Shown here piece after piece: positions 10,818 to 22,834 of a stretch of 64,000 bases of DNA. A program made the position numbers and the translations under genes. The DNA is from Cryptomeria japonica (taxonomy: Eukaryota > Streptophyta > Pinopsida > Cupressales > Cupressaceae), in assembly GCF_030272615.1 (NCBI RefSeq), contig NC_081412.1, forward strand, positions 18,703,932 to 18,767,931, given 5' to 3'. How positions within the stretch are numbered: position 1 is the first letter of the stretch; each line of letters starts with the position of its first letter. The notes beneath the pieces were generated by a model. The model saw only the letters and a list, made by a program, of their open reading frames with translations, ran no database searches and was not told the origin of the DNA.

Positions 10818-12073
10818 TATGGAACATAGAATACCACTGAGAAGGGAGGGGGGGAGGTGAATCAATGGTTTTTAGGTCAATTACTTTCTTGAACAATCCT
10901 AAGAATATCAATTATATGCTTAATCTTACAAACAATTAGGCAAGTAATATAAGAGAGAAAGCCAAAGAGCCCATGCATACATCAATCAAACCACAACACC
11001 AGATTTATGAGGAAAACTCAATATGAGAAAAACCTTGGTGAGAAAAGTTGCTGAAGTCTATTGCTCCAATCCATCCTAACAGGTAAAACACAGATTTACA
11101 TAGATTTTTGGCACCAACCCAAGGAGCACCAACCCCTGCACCAAGCTCAGACTTGGCGATGTATATTGAAATATTGATTAAATACAATTAGGGCTTCCTA
11201 CTGCAAATGAGTTTTTCAACTCTTGAATCAATTAACTCACAGTGTCTCTACACACTATGTCACTTTAGGATGTTGCCTGCACTTCCACACCTTGCTTATT
11301 TAGCTCAACCGCTCTATTGATAAACTACCAGTGCAAGCCTCTTCCCGGTCTGTCAGGTACCTCATATGGTAACTTGATCAAAACTTCTCTACCTGCTTCC
11401 TCATGCTTACTTCCTTCTTCTACCTTCTCTTCTCTACATGCACTTCACCGCAGTAGCATCACCTTTTCTGTCCATAGTTCCTCTTTGTTATTAAGAAGAG
11501 TTCCCACCAAAAAGTAGGTTCAAAATCTAGGCAGTTAGGGTTTCTTCACCATCCTCAAGGCAAATCAAATCCAATTAGATTTGCAAGATCTGATCTCCTT
11601 GAAGTCCATCTGTTCATCTCCATCATTTTCGTGCTTTTTTAGATACGGGAAACGTGGTCCTTCATTTTAGATTTGCATTTGACAAATTGCCATTAATGCC
11701 TCGGTTGTTTCCTTTTCGAGGTGATCTTTCAATCTGATCTTTTATCTTTGATACAGACACCAACTATACCCTTGATCTTCCTCTTTCATTCCTTCTTCCT
11801 CAAGCCGCAATCAGTCTGATACAATTCCTTGATATGCGGTTCCTGCATTAATGATGAATATTAGCTTCATCAACCCTGGGAATGAAACTTCACCAACAAC
11901 ACCCTACTTGCCTCCTCAGCTTCACATGGCATTACACTAATCAAGACACATCCTTCTAGTGTTCTTCACCTATTGACTGGTATAGCATCTGGTACTAGTT
12001 GCACATCTTAACACTCTGCCTCTTCATCTCCACCGGTTGACATCAATGACAACTTAGTGCCAAAATGCCAACA
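10818..12073 (-). repeat. 3' LTR of element A
   Basis: It matches the 52323-53569 LTR over its length. The plus-strand start is TATGGAACATAG where the partner has TGTGGAACACAA, so the terminal CA on the element strand is mutated. It ends ...CCAACA at 12073. A segment of roughly 45 bp around 52600-52660 in the partner is absent here. Confidence 0.88.
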
Positions 12074-12085
12074 ATCTCCCCCTTT
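12074..12085 (-). promoter_or_regulatory. Polypurine tract of element A
   Basis: On the element strand AAAGGGGGAGAT lies immediately before the 3' LTR. It is the plus-strand DNA primer site. Confidence 0.75.
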
Positions 12086-12245
12086 GGCATTGATGTCAAC
12101 TTCGCACAGTCCACTCCATATTGGTTCCATTCTCCCCCTTTGACACAATGACAAAGGGTACTTGCGCACTCCCCCTGCGCTCCACACAAGGCTCCCCCTG
12201 AGCCACTCAAGCCTTCTAGGCAAATGATACAACTACCAACTTTTG

Positions 12246-13463
12246 TCAGAGATATTCAAACGTGCTTACCGGTAGTGGTTTGGTGAAAATGTCTGCTACT
12301 TGATCACCAGTAGGAACATAGTCCATTCTTACTTCTTGTCCCTCAACCTTCTCTCTGAGGAAATGGTATTTTATTGCAATATGTTTTATTCTGGAATGCA
12401 TGACCAGATTCTTTTCTATGTTGATTGCACTCAAATTATCACACCGGATGAGAATGGGATCAGTGATTTTCACTTGGATATCTTTGAGAGTCTGCTTCAT
12501 CCAAAGCACTTGAGAGCAGCATGTAGCAGCAACAATATATTCAACTTCGGCCATAGATAGAGAGGCTGAGTCCTTCTTCTTGCTATGCCAAGAGACCAAC
12601 CGGTCACCCAGAAAGAATGCACCACCACTTGTGCTCTTTCTATCATCTATGCAGCCAACCCAATCAGCATCAGTGTATGCTTCCAAAATGAAATTGCCCT
12701 ACTTGGGATACCACAAACCATAACTAAGTGTTCTTGTAGATACCTAAAGATTCCGGTAACGACATTTAAGTGAGACTACTTTGGTGTAGCTTGAAATCTG
12801 GCCACCATGCATACTACCTGAACTATATCTGGTCTTGAAGCAGTTAGGTAAAGTAGACTGCCTATCATGGATCTGTACAGAGTCAAATCCACTATCGGTG
12901 ATTCATCATCTTTACTTAATTTTCTACCAGTCACCATGGGAGTGCTTACTGGTTTGCAATCTTCTAGTTGGAATTTCTTCAGGGTCTCCTTTGCATACTT
13001 GACTTGTGAGATAAAGATTCCTTTATCCTTTTGTAGAATCTACAGGCCGAGGAAGTAGGTCAATTCTCCCAACATTGACATCTCAAATTCTGACTGCATC
13101 TGATCAGCAAACTCTTTGCAGAGAGTATCCTTATTGGCACCAAAAATGATGTCATCTACATACACAACCACAATAATCATGTGGTTTCCATCTTTCTTTA
13201 TGTACAAATTGTTGTCAACACTTCCCTTTTTGAATCCCTGTTCCTTTAGATACAGATCTAATCTTGAGTACCATTCTCTCGGGGATTTCTTAAGACCATA
13301 CAGAGCTTTCTTTAGTCAACATACAAAAGTTTCATTAGCATGTAGTAGAAATCCTTCAGGTTGCTCCATGTATACTTCTTCTTCTAAATTTTCATTTAGA
13401 AAAGCAGATTTTACATCCATTTGGTACACTTTGTAGCCCTTGTAGGCAAAGTAAGCTAGAAAC
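12246..13463 (-). pseudogene. Element A pol, second part: RT palm and RNase H
   Basis: On the minus strand from 13463 the copia RT resumes directly at the B target duplication: VYQMDVKSAFLN (RT motif), then YVDD at about 13162-13151, the catalytic pair. The RNase H region occupies 12686-12246 in one open frame: YTDADWVGC, RKSTSGGAFFLG, the EVEY acidic position, CDNLSAINI and VADIFTKPLP. In-frame stops and at least one frameshift separate RT from RNase H. The upstream part of the same RT lies at 32927-32630, beyond element B. All the active-site words I looked for are recognisable, but the gene cannot make a full protein. Confidence 0.9.
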
Positions 13464-14627
13464 TGTTAGGCCCAATATGGAAAGCTAATGTACTGAGAGG
13501 GGAGGGGTGAATCAGTACTTCAAATCCTTTCTTTAACAATATCTTTACTGGTATGCATAAACCAAAAACTGTTGTAACATAACATAAAGCTAAAACAAAT
13601 AGATAGCAATCATACATGATTCACTCCATAACACATATATTTTGGTTACGCAGAAACTCTTGGTTAGAGAGAAAAACTACAGTGGGGATGACACCCACAA
13701 CTTCACTACTAAAATAATAAAGGTTGCTCGGTTAGAGCTACATGTTTAGCTATTTCTGATAGCTTACCCTGTTAGGAGTATTGAGATCATTAGATCTACC
13801 TTGCTAAAGGATTTTACAACACTTATTCTAAATGCTACACCTGGTTAAAGGCTTTACAATTTATAGACTTTGTTAGAGTCTTTTACCTTATTAAAGGTTT
13901 CTCTTACAACTTCAAAATATTACAATAAAATCTTCACAAATATCTGCAACTTCACATTTGAAATGTTATAGCAGATTCTATGTGCTCAAAATGAGATTAC
14001 CTTGCTTATAGCATACCTCGGTAACCCATAGAATAACTCGGTAAACCCTTCTAATTACTCTATTCCTTGACTATTCTATGAAATCCTTCTCGGTGACCTC
14101 TATGTCTCTGATAGTCGCAATACTCAGTGCTTCCTTATCTATCACATGTGTCTTGCTTCACACACACTCTTCTATCTTTTTCTGATCCTCAATTCATGAT
14201 GGATAAATAGATATCTTATGTCGGTGATCAGGTTCATTGCTTCAATCTTACAAACATGACTTATCGAATGAATAACCATGCAAAATATTTCATTGAATAA
14301 ATGAACTCGAAATCATACAAAATCTTTAAGTGCAATTTCCAATGTGATAATGGTTTGTTATTCCTCGATCTTGTAACACGTTTTCCATGTGTGTCTAGGT
14401 TCAATGAATCTAGTAACATGTTTCACTTGGTGTATCATTATTGTTGCTCAGTAGACATGGAATGTTACTCAGTAGATAGCTTGGTGAATACTAGGCTCTG
14501 TGACTACTTTCTTCTATAACCGACTTGCTCTATTCTTACCGACTGAATATTTTGGTAGTAGTAACCAACTAGAGTATATAGAATGACTTTGGACATAAAA
14601 CTAATGGCAACTTAGTAAGTAGTAACA
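13464..14627 (-). repeat. 3' LTR of element B
   Basis: On the element strand it begins TGTTACTACTTAC at 14627 and ends GGGCCTAACA at 13464. It aligns throughout with 31451-32629, with scattered substitutions and small indels. Confidence 0.88.
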
Positions 14628-14639
14628 ATCTCCCTTTTT
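14628..14639 (-). promoter_or_regulatory. Polypurine tract of element B
   Basis: The element strand reads AAAAAGGGAGATT directly before the 3' LTR. The 340 bp between this and the ORF2 end hold no gene I can see. Confidence 0.7.
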
Positions 14640-14978
14640 GACATTAGTTGAGATGTTTGACAAAACTACTTTCAAAGTCATAACTCAAAAATCTATATAC
14701 TTACAAAATTTTGACAAAACTGGCAGTATATACATTAGTCAATAAAATAATGTATTCAGATATACTCCCCTTATCAATATACTGTACAAAACTCTAATTT
14801 TGCATGCTCAATGATCAATGTTCTGTATTTACTACTTGGTTTACTGCTCGGTGATCACTGTCAAAATTAACTGTGCATTTGGATACGCTGTTTTGCTCGA
14901 TATACTCCCCCTATATACAACATTCCCCTTTGATACTTTGATGCTATATCACTCCCCCTTTTTGACAAACATAAAAAT

Positions 14979-17249
14979 TTAGTTACCATTCGGTGGGGGC
15001 AATTGGTCAAAAATGGATTTATACTTTGTCTTTGCGTCGGTGAGAGCGGCAGAGAGGGCATCCTTGACACTATCCATAACTGAATTCTGAGCTGTAATGT
15101 CAGCTAACAATGAAATTAGTCCATCTAAGGTGCTTCCCTCTTGCTGAGTGGATAGGGAGGTAGCCTCGTTGATCTGCTCTTGGATGGATGAAAGATGAAG
15201 AATGAATAATGTTTGAAGTGTCATAATGTCCATCCTTATCTTGTGCTCTTCATTCCTGAGTTCCAATTGTTGAGCCATGAGCTTTTGTAACTTTGTATAG
15301 AGTTGCTGAATAGAATTGGGCTCAGTGGTCAACTTATTTGAGAGATCGGTGATTTCTTTCTCAATTACTTCTATTTTATTTTTAATATCTTTAATGAATA
15401 AAGAGAATGTACAGAGTTTCTAAAATAAATAAAGAATGTGCTTGAGTTGAGGGGACAACTCAGCAATAAATTTGACAAGTTTAACTTTGCCAATAGCAAT
15501 AGCTTTCTGTACCTCTTCAATCATTTTAGTAGTGAGTTCCTTGTCCTTCAATTTTCTCAAATATTCTAATGCATCTAATCCAGATGTCTCTATCTTGGTT
15601 AGGAGTTCATCTAGTTGAATATGGATGGTGACATCTTTTGTCATTGTTGCTTCAGGTAGCATATCGGTTAAGAGTGCTTTCACCTTCTGAAGTACTTTGT
15701 TTTTCTTTTGAATAGCCATATGTTTTTCCTGTTTGGCTTTGGCTTTGCATAGTTCACCAAATTCAATGAGTGCTTGCCCATTTAATTTGGATATATCTAC
15801 ATTTGGCAAAACTATTGGTTTTGACAAATCTAATTTGAAACTATGCTTCTTCATTTTCTTTTCTTTACCTTTCATTGGTTGAACTAATACAAGGGCTTGA
15901 GAGGTTTGTTGACCCTCGGTAGGTTGCTTGGTAGAGGCAACACTTTGGTCAATTTCTTTAGCCTTTGTAGTGTCCTTTGGTGCCTCTGTACTTGGTGTCT
16001 TGGTTGTAACATTTTCAGTGCTAGAAGGTGCTTCTGAGGTTTGTTCCCTAGTGGCTTGAGAAGTAGCTTCTCCTTCTGTAGACTGGTGACCTCTTGTTTC
16101 TTGTTTTGTATCCTGAGGGGCCTTGGTGGAAATAGGTTGATTGACCAGAGGATAGGGCTAAACTTGTTCCAAAATTGATTCACTAGATACAAGTTGAGCA
16201 TAAGCATTCCCTCTATCATTTCCTATTCTAGTTCCTCGATGTCCATGATAGCCTTATCAACTTGTATAGTGTCAGCAGGGTCTTTCACGGTGATATCAAC
16301 TATTTCAACTTCAGCTTGTTCACTAGCATTCTTGATTCGAAAGATTTCCTACCACTTTTCCTTGGTTTCATTCTCTACATCCAAGTAAAGTCCATTCATC
16401 AATTTTAAAGCTCTTTGCTTGACCAGAAAGTTTTTTATGGTAGTTTTTCAGATTTTCTTTGATCTCATCTACCAACATGTCTAGAAAGAGATGTACCAGA
16501 CTTCTTTCTCTCATTTGCTTTTCTATGTCCATGGCATATGTCCACCTGTTATCAATATGTGCATATAATTCTTTTGGAAGAGAATTAGTTACTTCCAATG
16601 GGACCAATCAAAATTTTAAAAGAGTGCAGACTACAACTTCTTCAATTTGTCTCTTTTTTGCATCATTTCTAGATTCATATTTTACATATCTGAATGATCC
16701 AAATTCACCATATTGCTTCAGATTAGCACAAAAATTTTCAACACTATGTACATTTTCCTTTGTACTCTTGACAATCTGAAATTTGTTTTTGTCTTCAGAT
16801 TCAGTGTTAGTAGACTCTTTAGCCAAAATGAGTCTCTGAGTAGATTTCTTATATGTTTTTGTTACCTTGGGTGCGGCAACATTCTTTGGTTTCTTACTCG
16901 GTGATGCTGCAGATGCTCTTGTGTTAGGTCGCTTTGCTGGAGGAGTCGGTGATACCTTTCATGTATCCTGTTTCTTTCTTTTCAAAACTTTCCCTTTAGG
17001 CAACTCAGTGCTCAATGTAATAGCTACCTCTTGGGCTTTAGATTCCTCATCAGTGATGACTAGAGTGCCCTTGATAGGTGTGGAGGAAGAACCTTCTCCA
17101 AATTTCTCTGTTAATACCTTGATCATTTTTGTTGCCTTCCTTGTAGCCTTGGGCACTACAATGCTCATCTTAACTTTTTCTTTCACTTCTTCATATGTAT
17201 CGTATCTCAGCTCAATAGCATGCCTTGGTAATGTAAGAAAAGCATCTAT
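14979..17249 (-). pseudogene. Element B ORF2, C-terminal part (decayed)
   Basis: This continues the frame of the 17250-18329 gene past its TAG. The segments at 17186-16959, 16826-16608, 16607-16368, 15875-15420 and 15332-14979 are all in the same frame, separated by nonsense codons, with one stretch around 16370-15900 displaced by frameshifts. The content is a Lys- and Ser-rich segment (KVLKRKKQDT, possible nuclear signal), a Thr/Ser/Gln/Pro-rich linker, then Lys-rich helical coiled-coil-like text ending QLPPPNGN. Preservation of one frame over about 3.3 kb argues for one ancestral protein of roughly 1,100 residues. No known catalytic motif is seen. Confidence 0.6.
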
Positions 17250-18329
17250 CTATTGTTGTGTGATGTCAAAATCAATCTCATAACCCATAGGTGGCAAAGA
17301 TTGAGTTCTCGGTTCCACAACATTAACATAGCAGTAATCGGTGTCTACTTCAAAGCATATGTTATCCTTGTATTTCTCCACCAACTGGGGTGGAATTCTA
17401 TACCTGTTATGCATCTTCTCTTGAAACTTGCTGAAATAATCATCCATAATATCATTAAAGTTATCACCTAGCTTCTTGGTGAAGTCATTGATTTGATGGG
17501 TGATTGGTCGGTGTAGCTCCCAAACAACTTTACTGACTGATGGAAAGAATTTATCAAAATAGAAAAACATGCATACCAGAAGTGATCCAAACTTTAGTGT
17601 ATTAGCCAAGTTGTTCTTCTTTGGCTTCCTTATGGTGTTTAGATTCTCAAACAGGTTTTTCAACAATACCTCGCATAAATCAATTTTCATGCCTTTCTTC
17701 ACAATTTTATATGCTAAATCGACTGCTGCACAGGGTACACTATTTTCCTTTGCCGATTGGAAGAAACAATAACCTATTACTCTAATTGCAAACTTCAGCT
17801 CTACTTCTATGATATTGTTCAGCTTTAGTCCTCTGCAATCAGATTCTACTCCGGTTAAACTGATTAATTCCTTCTGTGATATCATTTTCTGAGCTCGGGC
17901 ATGATCATAAATAGGATAACCGGTGATCAAATGAATGATTTTCTTGGTGATTTTGAATGGTTGCTCAGCTAACCACATGAAATCATCATGAACTCTGCTT
18001 AGAACAAACTTAACCCACTGGGGTTTGAATACACGGGGATAGGTTAGGGCTTCGGTCAATCCCTTGACTTTGATGTGTTCAAATTTTCTATCCATTTTAC
18101 CATCGGTACACAATTCATCATATGTGTCTTTGATCTCAACATGACCTAGTTCCTCAACATGACACTTAGTGAAGAATCTCACATCCTCAACTAATAAAAC
18201 TCTATCCGGAATGAGTGAAAATGCAGTTTTATCATCTGGTTCAGATGCAACTTTGGGAGTTAAAGAGTATTTCAGTGAGGGCTTTTCAATGTTCTCAACA
18301 ACAACGAGCTTTTGGATCTTAGGTGCCAT
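17250..18329 (-). CDS. Element B ORF2, N-terminal 359 residues, accessory transposon protein
   Basis: This is an intact stretch from MAPKIQKLVVV to a TAG after FDITQQ, with the same frame open beyond it. It contains FKPQWVKFVLSRV, a WLAEQPFKITKKIIHLITGYP segment, and a block where GMKIDLCEVLLKNLF precedes LKFGSLLVCMFFYF. The pattern of a WL...I...TG.P segment followed by an I.LCEVL...L...LL.CM block recalls the family called 'putative plant transposon protein' (PF20167-like in my memory). It also resembles the protein encoded in the element D LTRs. The assignment is an inference without a search. It lies 500 bp downstream of the gag-like gene. Function unknown. Confidence 0.6.
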   Translation of the reverse strand: MAPKIQKLVVVENIEKPSLKYSLTPKVASEPDDKTAFSLIPDRVLLVEDVRFFTKCHVEELGHVEIKDTYDELCTDGKMDRKFEHIKVKGLTEALTYPRVFKPQWVKFVLSRVHDDFMWLAEQPFKITKKIIHLITGYPIYDHARAQKMISQKELISLTGVESDCRGLKLNNIIEVELKFAIRVIGYCFFQSAKENSVPCAAVDLAYKIVKKGMKIDLCEVLLKNLFENLNTIRKPKKNNLANTLKFGSLLVCMFFYFDKFFPSVSKVVWELHRPITHQINDFTKKLGDNFNDIMDDYFSKFQEKMHNRYRIPPQLVEKYKDNICFEVDTDYCYVNVVEPRTQSLPPMGYEIDFDITQQ

Positions 18330-18833
18330 TGCAAATTTCAGATAAATACCAACAAAAGATCCTTAGGGTTTGAAGACTTTCAAATGACAAATGCTTTCTA
18401 CTTAGCAAATAATAACAACTTGATATGATCGGTAAACTATCTTGACAGTGCATTGTGATTGATGTAAATACCTTTGAAATTCACTCGGGAGGTGGTTTGA
18501 TCACCTTTGAATCGCTTTGCTCTTCTTTCTTGAAAACTTGGTGAGTGTAAAATGACTACGCAAAAGCTTTAAGTACACAATATACCTTATTGAGCTCTAT
18601 GCAGTTAGGTCAGAAAACATTAAATGCACTCAGTGTCAATTCCTTTTTATGCTTTTACTGAGTAGCCAGACTTCCTGTATTTACCGACTAGACAGGCTTC
18701 CAAAAGACTTGATAAAATTTCAAATTTTCTAATGCATCTTTAATTATGTAGATTTTGAATTAAGTACATGATAAAATAGGAACTGTTAAGATTTACCCTT
18801 TGAGAGAATGCAGTCCCTTCATACCTTTACCGA

Positions 18834-20186
18834 TTAATTTGGAATAGGTGCACCTAGCTCGGTAGATAAGGTGCATTCTTCATTTGACACAATTTCCTTC
18901 TTTTTCCAAATCATCTGTAATTTGCCTTCTATTTCCTCAGTGTCTCCTCTAGGTTGATCTCTGCAATCTCTAGCCAAATGTCCAACTTTGTGACAATGAA
19001 AACATGCCATACCAGGATTTCTCCATGATCTTTGGTTGTTCATTCTAAACCTTATAAAGCAGTTGGAACTTATATGTCCATATCTTCCACAACATTCACA
19101 CCATATCCTTGTATTGTAATCCCATGGTACTACAGAATACTATCGGTTAGGATCTGTGTGAGTTTGGTAGCCTCTAGTATTTGCTCGATGTGCAAACCAT
19201 GTATAGTTCTTTTTCTTATACCAACACTTCTCAGTACTATGTCCATATCTATTGTAGGTTTTACAAAACCCTTTGAATTTTTCCTTTTGATAATTGCTAG
19301 TAAACTTTGTCCTACATTGGTTAGATGTGTGACCATATTTATTGCAATTGTGACAATAACCATTAGACCTAATGACATTCAGTTGCTTACCTTTTCTGAT
19401 TTGGCACATATTAGCAGTATGACCTTGTTTTCCACAGTAGTTGCAAATAGGCTTCTTTCCTTTGATATTCTTCTTATTTCCAGCTTGCTTTGATGATTCT
19501 CCTCTCTCGGTAATATGAATTCCATTCTCAGTAGAGTCTTTTCCTTTGTAATCGAGTCCTGCAACTTTGTTGGGTCTCTTTGTATTAAGTTGTTCATCCA
19601 ACATCTTTGATGCTTCATAACTCTTTTTCAATGTTTCCTTAGATTTCTTCTCTATTTCAATTTCATCAGTCAACCTTGATACTTCAAGTTTCAATGCTTG
19701 ATTCTCATCATCTTTCAGATTTGCTTGATGACGTGCATATCCCAATTGATCTGACAGATTTTGTTGAATCCCAATCAACCTTGTGATTTCATCATTCTTT
19801 TTTGATACTAATGCTTTAAGATGTTGATTTTCTCTTTCTAAATCTCTTACTTTATCCTCAGCTGTCCTCAATGCATCAAGATTTTCAGCCATCTTTGTGC
19901 TGAAATGTTCATGTCCTCTTTTCATTGCTTTTAGCTGATCAGTCAGTGCTTTGTTCTTCTCCTTCAGTTCTTCAATCATCTCTTCAGTCTCTTCAGATAT
20001 ATTGTTCTCAGATGATGTCTCAATTTGTTCCACTAACTCTTGAGAGTCTTGCAAATCATCAGTTAACCTTCTTCTAACTTTCAATGATTTTTGCATTTGT
20101 CTTTGCATGTCTGCAATCACTTGATTAACATGATCCAACTCTTCTTGCAGATACACAATTCTCTGAGATTGTTTATAGCCTTCCAT
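18834..20186 (-). pseudogene. Element B gag-like protein with coiled coil and five zinc knuckles
   Basis: The likely start is the ATG at 20186 (MEGYKQSQ); the more upstream ATG at 20270 reads through element C LTR sequence and is an artefact of that insertion. About 240 residues of strongly charged heptads form a predicted coiled coil. Then come CX2CX4HX4C knuckles: CNYCGKQGHTANMC, CHNCNKYGHTSNQC, a degenerate CKTYNRYGHSTEKC, CECCGRYGHISSNC and CFHCHKVGHLARDC. One in-frame stop at 19140-19142 falls before the fourth knuckle and the frame then runs to 18834. A typical copia UBN2 capsid domain is not visible, which is odd for gag. The knuckles point to RNA binding. Confidence 0.75.
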
Positions 20187-20234
20187 TGATAAGATCTTTC
20201 TCTTTAGGCTATTAAACCCTTTTCCAAGATTGTA

Positions 20235-20246
20235 GCTCTGATACCA
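20235..20246 (-). promoter_or_regulatory. Primer-binding site of element B (initiator tRNA-Met type)
   Basis: The element strand reads TGGTATCAGAGC, the classic complement of the plant initiator tRNA-Met 3' end. It originally lay next to the 5' LTR that ends at 31451; element C inserted between them, and its CCAAT duplication overlaps this site. Confidence 0.9.
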
Positions 20247-20248
20247 AT

Positions 20249-21013
20249 TGTAGACACCCAAAATTGTCATGTCTAATTAAATAAATATTTTATTTATTTC
20301 ATTATCTAAGCCTAATTCTTCTATTAATTAAATAAATCTTTATTTATTTAATTAATTCATTTATCCTCTTCTAGCCTTATTTCTCATTTAAATAAATACA
20401 TTTATTTATTTAAATTATCCTTTTCCTAAATTAAATAAATATTTTATTTATTTAATTGATCTCATTTCTTCTATTAATTAAATAAATCTTTATTTATTTA
20501 ATTAATTCATTAGCCTTTTTCTACCTATGACACATGTCATTCATCTCTTAATTCCTACACTACCTACCTCTTTCATTATTTTATTATTTCTTCTACCTAC
20601 CCTCTAATCCTAGCCGACCTCCTTTTTACACCTCTCAATCTTATCCCTCCATTTCTTATTGTGTCTTATATTTAAGGAGATGCTTCCTTTATTATCAAAC
20701 CCTAACAACTTGATCAATAGACTACATTATGATCCTACTTGCAACCACATTCCGTTCTTTGTTGAGCTCTTGTGCACATAAAATCTGAGAGCAAATATAT
20801 CAAGCAAGATCAATGGAGATAGGAAGAATGGAGATCAAAACCCTATTGGACATGTGATGGTATATACATTTTGATTTTGTTTTATTTACATTGTCTTAGG
20901 TAATCTTCATATGTTATGGTGGATCTTTATTGATTGTTAGGCTAGGGTTTTGTGGTTGAATTCATTTAGCCTTTCAATCTTATTATTGTTGTTATCCATT
21001 TTCACCATAAACA
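20249..21013 (+). repeat. 5' LTR of element C
   Basis: Bounded by TG...CA and identical to 30681-31445 apart from a handful of substitutions that I can see. The first third contains self-complementary AT-rich blocks built from attaattaaataaat and atttatttaattaatt, present twice. Confidence 0.93.
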
Positions 21014-21038
21014 TTTTGGCACACCCGGTGGGACATGG
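21014..21038 (+). promoter_or_regulatory. Primer-binding site of element C
   Basis: TTTTGGCACACCCGGTGGGAC follows the LTR end directly. The position and TGGCNC start fit a plant Ty3/gypsy primer site; I do not assign the tRNA. Confidence 0.6.
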
Positions 21039-21165
21039 ATTTTTCTTAGATCTGTGTTTTTTGCAGATTTTTCTAACCCTATATTGCTGTTTTGTGAAAC
21101 AATTTGGAGAATAACCTTGTGCAGCTAGGGTTTTGGACACAAAATCAAGATCTTGGAGAGATTCG

Positions 21166-22010
21166 ATCATATCTCATAAATGGCGTGTAAATTTTGCACC
21201 AAATGTTTTTTACAGGTTGAAGAAAGTATCAGGAGCTCTCAATCCAAAATTCAGAATTTTTGGAGCATATTTTCATTTTCTATGAATTTTTTATGATTTT
21301 TCATAAAAAATTAATTTTGAGAGCAAATGAGAGAATTTTTTGGATTTTCTTACATTTTTGGAAATATTTCATAATTATACACAAGATCTATTCTTTGTGA
21401 TTTTAATTTTGATATAAAATATTTCCATAAAAGTCGGATCTTTAAAAATTAGGGTTTTTCTTTATTTTGATCAGATCTCACAAACGGCTTTGAATTTTGA
21501 CATGAAAATTTTCGTGCAGGTCAGGAAAAGTATCAGAAAGATTTAGTAAAAAGTTTAGATTTTTTGGATCGATTTTACATTTTATATGAATTTTTTATGA
21601 TTTTTCATAAAAAATTAATTGTGAGAGAAAATTAGCGAATTTTTCAAATTTTCTTACATTTTTGGAAATCTCTTAGAATTATACATAGGATCTAGTGTTT
21701 TTTATTTTAAATGTGATGCAAAATAATTCCTCAAAAATCAGATCTTTGAAAATTAGGGTTCTGCATTATTTTACTCATATCTCAAAAACTGCTTGGACTT
21801 GTTGCAGGAATTTTTTTATGCAGGTTTGGGAAGACCATCAAGAATCTTTAGTAAAAATTTCAGATTTTTTGGATCGATTTTGCATTTTATATGAATTTTT
21901 TATGATTTTTCATAAAAAATTAATTTTTGGAGCAAATTAGCAAATTTTTTGGATTTTCTTACATTTCTGGAAATCTCTTGAAATTTTACAGGTGGTCTTT
22001 TTTTATGATG
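21166..22010 (+). repeat. Three tandem copies of a ~304-bp unit in the element C leader
   Basis: Units start near 21166, 21470 and 21773, each with atctca(t/c)aaa and a gaattttttatgatttttcat segment, followed by ttggattttcttacattt and a tagggtt stretch. The copies are clearly diverged and the last is incomplete. No open frame spans the units. Confidence 0.75.
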
Positions 22011-22489
22011 AATCAAATCTTTGAATTGGTCAACAAAATGCATTGTTGAAGGCCCCTATTTCACAAAGTCTTTTGGATCTAAAATTTACCTAACTTGTGT
22101 GCTTGCAGGAAGGGGTGATCATTTGAAACAATCCAAACTACTAATAACTCTTTGTTGTAGGTCCTTGGCAAGATTTTTTGGATTTTTATTGTGTGCCTTG
22201 TTTTCATAGACTAGCAAACACTTCCATTGGTGCACTAAAATTGAATCATTGTCTTTTGTGTCTTGAGCAATAGGCTCTTTTTGTTTAATCTTTAGAGGGC
22301 CTGTCTTCTCGTGTGGTCATTAGGACCACTAGTGAGAAGAGAATGACCCAAGTGGTAGCAAGGAAAACCCACCTCTTTCGAACCACTATAATCAAATGTA
22401 TTCATGGTGAAAACTATGAATAACGTGTGCTGATTAGTTCATACCGACACTATGTCTCCCCATAAACCCGTTTGATCAAATTTATTTGA

Positions 22490-22834
22490 TCATTTGTAGG
22501 GTGTAACCCCTACCGGCTGGGAGCCTTCTGTATTTACAGAGCTGAAAGTGCCGCATGTATGGCCACATGAGCGGATGCCCTTACTAGCACCTTTTTGTTT
22601 TAGAAACCCAAATCCTTCTAGTTGTTGGGGCAGGAGGTCAGACCTCTGGTAGCAGCCCACACACATACGGTTCTTCGTAGAGATACAAAGTTCACCATGG
22701 GGAGTTTTCATGGGGACTGATGCTTGGTTGACCCGAGAAGTGAGTGCCGAGGGTGGAGCCAGTGAGGTCAAGCATCTAAGTATCCGCTCTGAATAGCGTA
22801 GCCTTGGGGGTAAAACCCTATGTGGGATCAACAA
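22490..22834 (+). other. Leader block of element C shared with RE1
   Basis: This is more GC-rich than its surroundings and contains self-complementary words (gatcaaatttatttgatc just upstream). It aligns with the reverse strand of 2100-2440 of RE1. The minus-strand open frame across it is probably accidental, because the element sense strand is plus. Together with 22010-22490 and 22835-23578, which hold nothing I recognise, it forms the rest of the leader. Confidence 0.55.

Noticed and set aside
9987-10829. Ser/Leu/Pro-rich plus-strand frames
   Set aside because: These follow from the CT-rich composition; no domain and no codon bias.
16194-17772. Several plus-strand frames rich in Ser and Phe
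   Set aside because: They are antisense shadows of element B ORF2.
19187-20270. Upstream ATG at 20270 as start of the element B gag-like protein
   Set aside because: The first residues read through the primer site and into the element C LTR, which was not there in the live element; the ATG at 20186 is preferred.
22490-22834. 114-codon minus-strand frame in the element C leader
   Set aside because: It is antisense to the element in a conserved non-coding leader; the RE1 counterpart does not keep an equivalent frame.
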